Of a stretch of 17,169 nucleotides of DNA, positions 8,847-17,169 are shown piece after piece. The translations under genes and the position numbers were made by a program. The DNA lies in the NCBI GenBank assembly GCA_002104895.1, contig MCFG01000130.1, forward strand, positions 135,001 through 152,169, written 5' to 3'. The notes under the pieces were generated by a model. That model did not search any database. It was not told the DNA's origin and saw only the letters and a program-made list of their open reading frames with translations. Origin of the DNA: Anaeromyces robustus (Eukaryota; Neocallimastigomycota; Neocallimastigomycetes; Neocallimastigales; Neocallimastigaceae). Each line of letters begins with the position of its first letter. Within the stretch, counting starts at the first letter, position 1.

Positions 8847-11800
8847 ATCAAAAAATAATAAATTAATAAATTAATAAAATGAAAGGTTAGGAAGGATTTT
8901 CTACTTAAAAACAAATGAAAAGCAATGACAAAGAGGATAAATTTTAATTAATGATATAATATAATTTAAAATATTCATTAATAAAAACTTTAAATTTTTT
9001 TATTTTTATTACTATTATTAAAAAATATAAAGAATAAAAAAGAAATTTTATTATCCAATCATATTTTAAGAAAAAATGTCGGATTTCATAAAATTTTCTT
9101 ACCGGGTTCAAGTTTTTTTTATTTTAATAATTAAAATAAATATTATATAATATAATAAAAAAAAAATTTAGGGTATCAATTATAATTTTAAAAAAAAAAA
9201 AAAAAAAATATTAAAAAAATGTATACATTTGGTTTTTAAAATGTAATAGATCAAATTCATAAAACTAGAAAAATTATATAAAATATATATAAAAGAGTTT
9301 GTTGATGAATTATCATATAATATTAATATATTAATATCTAATATAATATAAAATTTTAATTACTAAGCAATATTATATAATATTTATATATTTATATATA
9401 TAAATTATAAATTTAATATAAAATATAAAAATACACATTCACATTCATTATAAGTGTTACAGGTAACGCTATTATGGATTAGGGATTATATATTTTATAT
9501 ATAAAAGAAATAAAATTAAATTGTTATAAAATAAAGAAGCTTTTTTTCCTTGTAATTATTAATTATTATACACTATATAATAACATATATATATTTGTAA
9601 AGTAATATAAAATATTATAATAAATACTATTTGATAATAGTAATTAAAAGAATGTTAAAAAATAATGTTAAAAAATAAATTTAAAAAGTATAAATAACAA
9701 TTATAAAAACTTTTTTTCATATAAAAGTATTATATATTATATTATTATACTTTTAAATCAAATATTAAAAAAAAAATAATAACAATTATAACAATTATAA
9801 TACAATTATTTTACTTAATTGTTACTATTAAAACGTTTAATCTTTATTAAACAAATACTAGACTGAAATTTTTAATATATATAAAGTATTAAATAATTAT
9901 ATTATTATATTATTTAAAATACTTTAATATATAAAACTTTAATATAAAATTTTTTTTCCTTTTTCTTTTTCTTGAAAAATTAAAGATTGGTTAAGGAATT
10001 TAAAACGAAAAAATTTTTAAATTAAATAAAAAATGCCTACAATAAATATTTATTCTGTATATATATTTTAAAATATTTTTAAAGATTATTTTTTAATTAA
10101 GATAATATCATCTTATATATTTTATTATATATATATATATAATACGCTAACATGTTATGTATATGTCAGAAATGATTTTTAACGGCTTATAATATTTTCT
10201 GTTTCTACTTTTATCATATTTTTTTAATTTGGTAATAATTTTCTAAATAGTTTTTTCTTTATTTTAATAAGGTATTTCTATAAATCTATATAAATATTAA
10301 ATAAATAATAAAATATTCAATATTATTATAACATATATTAATATTAATAATATAATCTAGCTAAAGAAATGAGTAATAACAATAATAATTATTTTTAATA
10401 TTACTAATTTTTGGTATAAAAAAAAAAAAGATTAATTTCCTAATTTTTTAGGTCTAAAGTTAAATACATTAATATATAATTAAAATATATTTGTAATATA
10501 TTATTTATTGAAATTATTTAATTAAAAAATAAACTTTTTTGATTATTTTAAAAAAAAAAAAAAAAAGATTTTTTATTATTGTTTTTATTTGTTGGTACGA
10601 TGGATAATTTACATCATATAGTATTAAGATACATTTTTATAATATAAAAGGTTAGGAATACAAAACTTAAATATTATTACATTTTCAAAATATATTATAA
10701 TATATATTATAATATATTTGATTAATTTAATATAAATAATATAATAATATAATATAAATATATTAAATTATATTAATATATTTCTATTTTCGTTTTTTTA
10801 ATGTATGTAAAAAAAAAGATCATTTATTTAATTTGTTAATTTTTTATTATATATTTTTTATTTTTTTTTTTTAAATATAAAATGTTAATTTAAATTATTC
10901 CTTTTATATTATGGAGAATATATTGTAATATATTAATATATATTAAGTAATATTTTAGAATGTATTCATATTATTTAACATTTTTTATATAATATAATAA
11001 CTTAACATGAAAATATCTATATAATTATTATTATAATAATATAGTAATATATAATAATAAAATTTTTAACGCTATATAGATATAATAATTTATAGTTATG
11101 TGTATAATAAATTAATTGTATTTTTAAAAATACAATATATTACAATATATTATAATATATTAAATTTCAATTACCATTATATATAATTATTTATAATATC
11201 TAGTAATTTCTGGATAAAATAATTTTATTATGAGTTCCATTAATTTATAAAATTTTCACATATTTGTTTATGAAAAAGAAAAAAAAAGTGTGATACGATA
11301 ATTTACAATTACTAATAGTTAAGGAAACTTAGACGAAAATTTTTTATTTTTTTTTTCTTTTTCTTCTTTGCTAAAAAATTATTCTATTTTATTATTATAA
11401 ACTTTATAAAAATAATAAAGGAATATTTTATATATAAAAGGTTTGTCATTTTACCTTTTTTGCTTTTTTTTTTTTTTTTTTTTTACTTTACTGAAAATTA
11501 TATATAAAGAATAAATTAAAAGAGATAATATAATTATTATATTATATTAACAAAAAATAATAAAATATATTCAATCTTAAAAAGTATAAAGAATAAATTC
11601 AATTAAACTTTTTCTTTATAGTCAAAAAAAAAAAAAAAAAAAGAATTTAGATTTACAAAAAACTAAAAAAACAAAACAAAACAATAAGAAATAAAAAGAT
11701 TAAAATAATTTTACAATAATATCAACAAAACAAATACAAAAAACAAAAATATACAATTTTGAATAATAAAAAAATTTAGAAAATATATTAATTTAAAAAA

Positions 11801-11876
11801 CTCGTTTTTCTTTTATATATATACTATCGTTTATTTCATTATTTATTTAAAACAATATTAAAAAATAAATTTTATA
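8845..11876. other. About 3 kb of AT-rich DNA without a recognisable gene
   Basis: I looked on both strands for reading frames, tRNAs and other RNA genes and found nothing I can defend. There are many AT palindromes, such as AAAAGTAT...ATACTTTT at about 9725-9753 and AAAGTATT...AAATACTTT at about 9884-9924, and several poly(A) and poly(T) runs. A slightly G/C-richer patch with GGGTTCAAGT at 9104-9113 resembles a tRNA T-arm but has no complementary stem. A short shared motif, AAAGGTTAGGA, occurs near 8883 and near 10648. Its right part probably includes distal promoter of the Hsp70 gene. Confidence 0.55.
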
Positions 11877-11888
11877 CCCTCACCCGCC
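11877..11888. promoter_or_regulatory. GC-rich motif CCCTCACCCGCC upstream of Hsp70
   Basis: A 12-base block that is 11/12 G+C stands alone in several hundred bases of A/T, about 245 bp before the Hsp70 start codon. It is a natural candidate for a transcription-factor site. I do not see a clear GAAnnTTC heat-shock element nearby, and the block is not a perfect match to a stress element (CCCCT). Function is inferred from composition and position only. Confidence 0.4.
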
Positions 11889-12133
11889 ATTATTTAATTT
11901 TTGTACTATAGATAATGTAATATATGAAAGGATTTTTTTTATTTAAAATATGATGGATCATTGAAATATAATTGAAATATTTTTAATGAAGTTTAATATT
12001 GTTAAAATATATTTTAAAAAACTCTTTAAAAAATAAAATACAATATTTATGATAGAATTTTTTTAAATTTTAAATATGCTGACTTTATATTTTAATTTTT
12101 ATTAATATATATATTTTAATAATAGATATAAAA

Positions 12134-14513
12134 ATGTTTCTCTCTACTTTAGCTAAGAAAAGCACCTCTTACGGTGTTTCAAACGTTGTTAAAAACGCCC
12201 TTTCATCCAAGGTCATGAGAACTACTCCAAGAATGTTCCAAAGATTCGAAAGGTAGTTAGCTATTTAATCAATTTTTATTTTTTATTAGCATAATTATAA
12301 AATAATAGATTTTAAATATTGATAACATTTTATATTTAATATTTTTTTAACAATTAATATTTTAAAGTTCAAAGGTAAAGGGTCAAGTTATTGGTATTGA
12401 TCTTGGTACTACTAACTCTTGTGTTGCTGTTATGGTAAGTGGATATAGACTTTGCATTTTTATTTCAATATTTATATATTATTACAATAATAAAATATTA
12501 ATAATATTGATAATATAAATGTATATAGGATGGTAAAAACCCAAGAGTTATTGAAAATGCTGAAGGTGCTCGTACTACTCCATCTGTTGTTGCTTTCTCT
12601 AAGGAAGGTGAACTTATGGTTGGTCAACCAGCTAAGCGTCAAGTATGTATATAATAAAATATAATAAAAATTTTATTAACATTTATAATAGTATATATAT
12701 ATATATATTTTTTTTTAAAAAAAAATTATAAAATCAAATAGAATTAAATAGAATTAAATAGAATAAAATAATTAATTTATAAAATAAAATTATAATAAAA
12801 TTACTAATATATTAAAATAAATTAATAAAATAGGCTGTTGTTAATCCAGAAAATACTTTATTCGCTACTAAGCGTTTAATTGGTAGAAGATTTGATGATA
12901 AGGCTATTGCTAAGGATATGGAATCTGTCCCATACAAGATTATTAAGCATAAGAATGGTGATGCTTGGGTTCAAGCTCATGACAAACAATACAGTCCAGC
13001 CCAAATTGGTGGTTTCGTTTTAATGAAAATGAAGGAAACTGCTGAAGGTTTCCTTGGTAAACCAGTTAAGAACGCTGTTGTTACTGTTCCAGCTTACTTC
13101 AATGATGCTCAACGTCAAGCTACTAAGGATGCTGGTTCTATTGCAGGTTTAAACGTTCTTCGTGTTATTAACGAACCAACTGCTGCTGCTTTAGCTTACG
13201 GTTTAGATAAGAACGGTGACCGTGTTGTTGCTGTATATGATCTTGGTGGTGGTACATTCGATATTTCTATTTTAGAAATTCAAAAGGGTGTCTTTGAAGT
13301 TAAGTCTACTAATGGTGATACTCACCTTGGTGGTGAAGATTTCGATGCTGCTTTAGTTAATCATATTGTTGCTGCTTTCAAGAAAGAATCTGGTATTGAT
13401 CTTTCTAAGGATCGTATGGCTCTTCAAAGAGTTCGTGAAGCTGCTGAAAAGGCTAAGATTGAATTATCTTCAACAATGACTACTGATATTTCTCTTCCAT
13501 TCATTACTGCTGATGCTTCTGGTCCAAAGCACATTAACATGAAATTCACTCGTGCTCAATTCGAATCATTAACTAATTCTTTAATTCAAAGAACTGTTGA
13601 ACCATGTAAGAAGGCTATTCGTGATGCTGGTGTTACTAACAAGGATATTAATGAAGTTATCTTAGTTGGTGGTATGAGTAGAATGCCAAAGGTCCAACAA
13701 TCTGTTTCTAGTTTATTCGGTCGTGAACCAAGTAAGTCTGTTAACCCAGATGAAGCTGTTGCTATTGGTGCTGCTATTCAAGGTGGTGTTTTAGCTGGTG
13801 ATGTTACTGATATTCTTTTATTAGATGTTACTCCATTATCTCTTGGTTTAGAAACTTTAGGTGGTGTTTTCACTAGATTAATTAACCGTAACACTACTAT
13901 TCCAACTAAGAAGAGTCAAGTCTTCTCTACTGCTGCTGATGGTCAAACTCAAGTTGAAATTAAGGTTTACCAAGGTGAACGTGAATTATGCCGTGACAAC
14001 AAATTATTAGGTGAATTCAAATTAGTTGGTTTACCACCAGCTCCACGTGGTGTTCCAAAGATTGAAGTTACTTTTGATATTGATGCTGATGGTATTGTTA
14101 ATGTTTCTGCTAAGGATCAAGCTACTGGTAAAGATCAATCTATTACTATTGCTGCTTCTTCCGGTTTAAGTGAAAGTGAAATTGAAAATATGATTTTAGA
14201 AGCTGAAAAGCACGCTGAATCAGATAAGAAGAAGAAGGATGTTATTGAAATTGTTAACAGTGCTCAAACTGTCATTGCTGATACTGAAAAGGCTATGAAT
14301 GACTTTAAGGATCAATTAGATGCCACTGAATCTGAAAAGATTAAGGGATTAATTGAAGAATTAAAGGGATTAGCTGCTCAAGATGTTGATAGTTTAACTG
14401 TTGAACAAGTTAAGGGTAAGATTGATGAAGTTCAACAAGCTTCCTTAAAACTTTTCGAATTAGTTTACAAGAATAAGAGTAATGAAAACAACAACAACAA
14501 TCAACAACAATAA
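12134..14513 (+). CDS. Mitochondrial/hydrogenosomal-type Hsp70 (DnaK family), 4 exons, 659 aa
   Basis: ATP-driven chaperone that pulls proteins through the organelle inner membrane and folds them in the matrix. Exons are 12134-12252, 12368-12434, 12529-12642 and 12834-14513, joining to 1980 nt. Residues 1-40 are a basic, Ser/Thr-rich presequence ([16 protein letters not shown]) typical of matrix import. The nucleotide-binding domain starts at GIDLGTTNS (49-57), with NDAQRQATK (190-198), DLGGGTFD (236-243), [11 protein letters not shown] (261-271) and [10 protein letters not shown] (376-385). The interdomain linker is near 423-438 ([13 protein letters not shown]), then the substrate-binding domain with [10 protein letters not shown], and the helical lid from [10 protein letters not shown] (544). 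The C terminus is Asn/Gln-rich ([10 protein letters not shown]) and lacks the cytosolic EEVD and ER retention ends. Length matches the organellar family. Codons favour GGT, GCT, CGT and AAG, unlike the ankyrin genes, which suggests high expression. In anaerobic fungi the target organelle should be the hydrogenosome; that part is inference. Confidence 0.95.
12253..12367 (+). other. Hsp70 intron 1 (115 bp, phase 2)
   Basis: It starts GTAGTT and ends AAAG, splitting the codon for Ser40 at the end of the presequence. Reading through it meets a stop at once (TAG at 12254). Splicing joins RFES to [15 protein letters not shown] in frame. An ATTGATAAC near 12317 is a possible branch site. Confidence 0.85.
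12435..12528 (+). other. Hsp70 intron 2 (94 bp, phase 0)
   Basis: It starts GTAAGT and ends TATATAG, between Met62 and Asp63 (CVAVM | DGKNPRV), which restores the conserved start of the Hsp70 ATPase domain. TTGATAA near 12507 may be the branch site. Confidence 0.9.
12643..12833 (+). other. Hsp70 intron 3 (191 bp, phase 0)
   Basis: It starts GTATGT and ends AATAG, between Gln100 and Ala101 (QPAKRQ | AVVNPENT). A TACTAAT close to the 3' end (about 12802-12808) is near the yeast branch-site consensus. Confidence 0.9.
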
Positions 14514-15601
14514 GCAAGTTAATTTTTAGAAACATAAATTAATAATATATTATTATCCATATAAAAAAATTAACATAAATCCTTATTAATTTACACTATA
14601 TACACCTAAAAATTATTTCACTATTATACTTGATAATTTTTTTTTCTTTTTAATAATTTTTTTTTATTCCCTTTTATTATTCATTTATTAATTTTTTATT
14701 ATTTTTTTTATTAATTTTAATTTATTATATTAATAAAATGAAAAAAAAAAAGGGAAGAAAAAAGATATAAATAATGGGAAGAAAAAAAAATTAAGATAAT
14801 AGAAAAAACCCTTTTTTAATTTTTTTTTTTTTTAAATAATTCATTTTAGAGGAAAAAGAAAAAGAAAAAAAAAATTATTTTTAAATTAAAAGATCTATTT
14901 ATTTTCAAATTTTTTTATCTATTTTTATTTATAAAAAAAAAAAAAAAAAGAGTTTTTTAATTTTCTTATTATGTTTATTTTTTTCATTTTTAATATAAAG
15001 GAAATGAAAAAATTAAAAGTTTTAAGAAAAATGAAAACTGTAATATAAAAAACACGAAATCATAATATAAAAAAAAATCGTTTCATACCACATATAAATA
15101 ATATATCTATACAATAAAAGCAATTAAAAAATTTATAAAATAATTTTTTTTATTATATATAAATTAATTAATAGTTAATATAAAGCAATTCAGAAAGATA
15201 AAGTTAGAAATAATAATTAAATAATAATAATAAAAATAAAAAAAATAATTAAAGCAAATAATATATACGAAAAAAAAAAAAAAAATATAAGAAAAAAAAA
15301 ATTTATTTCAATAAAGTTAAAAAATAAATAATAAAAATAAATTATATATAAATTTATATAATGTAATAAAAAGTATTTAAATGTTAAATCAAAAGAATTT
15401 AACAGAAATAAAAATAAAATAAAAATAAAAATATATAAAAAATAAAAAAATGAAATAAAATGAAATAAAATAAAAAATATTTTGATTATTTAATAATAAT
15501 ATATTAAATAAATAAAATAATAATAAAATTAGAATCATTATAATATTAAAATTTTAATTTTGTTTTATTATCTTTTTTTTTTTAATATGTTTTATTTAGT
15601 C
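14514..15601. other. AT-rich spacer after Hsp70, no gene seen
   Basis: It presumably holds the Hsp70 3' UTR. It contains polypurine and polypyrimidine runs, two copies of GGGAAGAAAAAA about 30 bp apart (near 14752 and 14777), and many AAAATAAAA-type repeats near 15400-15480. I see no reading frame or RNA gene. Confidence 0.6.
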
Positions 15602-15637
15602 TGTAGGACGATATGAGTTAAAAAAAAAAAAAAAAAA
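15602..15637 (+). mobile_element. 19-nt SRP RNA fragment followed by 18 A
   Basis: TGTAGGACGATATGAGTTA at 15602-15620 is identical to nucleotides 50-68 of the SRP RNA predicted on the opposite strand (8338-8356). The match ends exactly where a run of adenines begins (15620-15637) and does not extend to the left. It is in the same sense as the LINE remnant that follows. This looks like a retroposed, A-tailed piece of SRP RNA or a template-switch junction. At 19 nt, chance is unlikely but not excluded. Confidence 0.5.
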
Positions 15638-15646
15638 TTGACTTGA

Positions 15647-15919
15647 ATAAATAATATTGTTAAGGGTTATAAAAGTAGTTCTAATAATTGTTTGTGTAGA
15701 AGTTACTTAAAGCTTAATCTAGAATTTCCTGAATATAGCAAAGGTTTTCGGTGGATACTTAGGGCAAGATGTGGATATAAAATTGATGCTAGAGTTGCAA
15801 AAGCTGCTAAAATGATTAATAATTCACCTCTTCTGAGGACCTGTACTTCCATTCATTTGGAATGCTCAGAAGAGGGTAAATGCCTGTCGATACATGGCGA
15901 CGTTAAGGGCATTTTATGA
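15647..15919 (+). pseudogene. LINE reverse transcriptase C-terminal remnant
   Basis: Open from 15647 (after a TGA) to the TGA at 15917-15919, with no ATG near its start. The best-preserved part reads LEFPEYSKGFRWILRARCGY then KIDARVAKAAKMI (about 15719-15815). I recognise this as the C-terminal, RNA-binding end of LINE-type polyproteins in this fungal group. After KMINN the cysteine-rich finger expected there is not readable in this frame, and pieces of it seem to move into other frames, so the copy is frameshifted. Everything upstream (endonuclease and most of the reverse transcriptase) is missing, as in a 5'-truncated insertion. Confidence 0.65.
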
Positions 15920-16198
15920 AGTCTCCTCAATAATTGTTCTTTTTTCTAATAATATGTATAAGTTGGATATGCAGGAAATGAGTTATTTGTATTTTCTTTT
16001 AAATTTACCTTTCATGTATTTCTGTATATTATCACTGTATGAATCCATTGTAATTGCTTTAATTATTGTATGAGCTTGATTCACTCAAAAGCATGTGCTT
16101 ATACTTTATTAGAATTTAGAATAGTTATTTTTGAGTTCTTCACCTTTAACTTTTTTTTTAATTTTCATGAATTTAAGAATTTACAAGATTTCAAATAT
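15920..16198 (+). other. Likely 3' UTR of the truncated LINE
   Basis: About 280 bases without a frame. They are richer in G and C than the Hsp70 spacers, including TATGAGCTTGATTCACTC and AAAGCATGTGCTTATAC. Position and composition suggest a LINE 3' UTR; no independent motif proves it. Confidence 0.4.
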
Positions 16199-16330
16199 AT
16201 TTACATTCGCAAAAAGAGATTTTTATAACAACTATCAATATTCTACAAGTGTTTTTATAATAGAGTAAAGAAGATAAACAATTGATAAATTTAAACAAAA
16301 GAAAAAAAAAAAAAGAAAAAATTTACATTC
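16199..16330 (+). mobile_element. Small insertion with 10-bp direct repeats and an A-rich tail
   Basis: ATTTACATTC occurs at 16199-16208 and again at 16321-16330. The 112 bp between them end in an A-rich run (16297-16320, broken by two G) directly against the second copy. This is the arrangement left by target-primed reverse transcription: target-site duplication, short insert, A tail, duplication. The insert itself is AT-rich and not recognised. Confidence 0.45.
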
Positions 16331-16427
16331 AGTTATTACTAGTCTACATTTTTAACTCGATTTTTTTAGTTTAGTACTTTCATTTTACTTTTTTTATTTT
16401 TTTCATCAATATTAAATATAGATCATA

Positions 16428-17129
16428 ATGGTACGAAATTTTTATAATAGTAACGAAAATAGCAATGTTTTTGTTCGTGGATTCCGCTGTTATGGAACTG
16501 ATATTAACAACACTAGCATTATCTTCATCAATGGCCTTCACTCATGGACCAATGCATATATGATGGATTTTCTGGAATCAAATCTTAAGGAATTCAACAA
16601 GTACATTCTTTCAGTTAAACGATCTATGTGTTCTAGAGGTTGGTATTTTAGGATCAAAGTTTTATCATCTGACTTTAAATTCGATGATTTCAAAAAGAAA
16701 TTTGTATCATATATCTCAAATGCTAGCTTGTCGTATAGTAATTGCACTCATTATATTCGTAAAAGGTCACTTCAACAGATCAGAAATCAACTATTTTCTC
16801 CTTCAACAAACTTTAATGATTCAATTAATAACCAAAGTAATTCTACAACAAACTTAAATGATTCAATTAATAACCAAAGTAAGTCTACAACAAACTTAAA
16901 TGATTCAATCAATAACCAAAGAAATTCTACAACAAACTTAAATGATTCAATTAATAACCAAAGTAATTCTACTACAACATCCTCACAATCTAATACTTCA
17001 GATTCTTTCCAACGCAACTCATTAGTTAGTATACACTCTAATCTCAACACTCTTAATTCTATCAAAGATAAGTTTACTTTTTGTCTCAGTTGGAATACCA
17101 ATGGATGGAACCACGAAAAAGAAAGATAG
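16428..17129 (+). CDS. 5' part of a LINE-type retrotransposon ORF (frameshifted, then cut by window end)
   Basis: Residues 1-125 have a folded look (FVRGFRCYGTDINNTSIIFI, RGWYFRIKVL) like the N-terminal nucleic-acid-binding part of LINE proteins; I cannot name the domain. Residues 129-184 are four 14-residue Asn/Ser/Thr repeats, followed by a Ser/Thr/Gln-rich linker. Near the end, CLSWNTNGWNHEK (218-230) matches the start of the apurinic-like endonuclease of non-LTR retrotransposons, with the NTNG metal-site loop. The frame then stops at 17127. The +1 frame continues as KDSIEYFITLFKPLF to the window edge, so a one-base change near 17118-17124 breaks the frame. The element reads in the same direction as the LINE remnant before it. 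The ATG at 16428 starts the only long frame; an AT-rich leader precedes it. Confidence 0.7.
   Translation: MVRNFYNSNENSNVFVRGFRCYGTDINNTSIIFINGLHSWTNAYMMDFLESNLKEFNKYILSVKRSMCSRGWYFRIKVLSSDFKFDDFKKKFVSYISNASLSYSNCTHYIRKRSLQQIRNQLFSPSTNFNDSINNQSNSTTNLNDSINNQSKSTTNLNDSINNQRNSTTNLNDSINNQSNSTTTSSQSNTSDSFQRNSLVSIHSNLNTLNSIKDKFTFCLSWNTNGWNHEKER
16812..16979 (+). repeat. Four 42-bp tandem units in the LINE ORF
   Basis: Units start at 16812, 16854, 16896 and 16938, each coding for a variant of LNDSINNQSNSTTN. They are almost identical in DNA and form a flexible linker between the N-terminal region and the endonuclease. Confidence 0.9.
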
Positions 17130-17169
17130 TATCGAATACTTTATCACATTATTCAAACCTCTTTTTTCT

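Larger units (their letters stand above)
16331..17169 (+). mobile_element. 5' end of a second LINE, incomplete at the window edge
   Basis: It comprises an AT-rich leader (16331-16427), the ORF and the frameshifted endonuclease start. The boundary at 16331 is an estimate taken from the preceding direct repeat. The reverse transcriptase would lie outside the window. Confidence 0.5.

Noticed and set aside
9076-9120. tRNA T-arm-like GGGTTCAAGT followed by T8
   Set aside because: The arm has no complementary strand, and no D-arm, anticodon arm or acceptor stem can be found upstream.
10601-10650. Short ATG frames such as MDNLHHIVLRYIF here and MMDDLLIFQYI near 2144
   Set aside because: They are 10-16 codons long with no context or repeat support, within what AT-rich DNA gives by chance.
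15692-15919. Independent small gene of 75 codons
   Set aside because: It begins with TTG, the frame continues upstream to 15647, and the content is a LINE C-terminal remnant.
16538-17101. Minus-strand open frames within the LINE ORF (16538-16747 and 16787-17101)
   Set aside because: The second is the reverse translation of the 42-bp repeats and the first has no recognisable features. The + strand frame carries the endonuclease motif.

Overview
The window looks like nuclear DNA of an anaerobic gut fungus (Neocallimastigomycota). The spacers are extremely AT-rich and full of homopolymers and microsatellites. There is an intron-bearing organellar-type Hsp70 gene, a decayed secreted gene with a fungal dockerin (CBM10-like) signature, long ankyrin-repeat genes, and LINE-type retrotransposon pieces. 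The dockerin remnant is the strongest clue to the phylum; the rest agrees with it. The assignment rests on reading the sequence, not on a database search.

Layout. Positions 1-1846 hold a broken gene on the + strand: a secretory-like N terminus, a dockerin and a threonine/proline-linked tail, with many in-frame stops and frameshifts, ending in a strong hairpin. Positions 2293-4272 and 4818-7598 are two intact ankyrin-repeat genes in tandem. They share a related N-terminal region and so are paralogs. They are separated by an ATTT microsatellite of about 40 copies and a 55-bp duplication, and followed by an AAT/ATT quasi-palindrome.

At about 8108-8405 on the - strand, a GC-rich island with no coding potential carries the Alu-domain 5' sequence, the helix 8 core and helix 5 pairings of signal recognition particle (SRP) RNA. 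It has a TATA-like box upstream and a T7 Pol III terminator. About 3.7 kb of AT-rich, apparently gene-free DNA follows. Positions 12134-14513 are a four-exon gene for a 659-residue mitochondrial-type Hsp70, which in this group would work in the hydrogenosome.

The right end is retrotransposon territory. A 19-nt piece of the SRP RNA followed by 18 A abuts the 3' end of a truncated LINE. Next comes a small insertion with a 10-bp direct repeat and A-rich tail, then the 5' part of another LINE in the same orientation, which runs off the window through a frameshift at the start of its endonuclease domain.

The genes do not form a pathway. Two housekeeping loci (SRP RNA for secretion, Hsp70 for organelle import) sit among repeat-protein genes and mobile-element debris. 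The most unusual observation is the SRP RNA fragment joined to LINE sequence, which resembles the 7SL-derived retroposons known from mammals.
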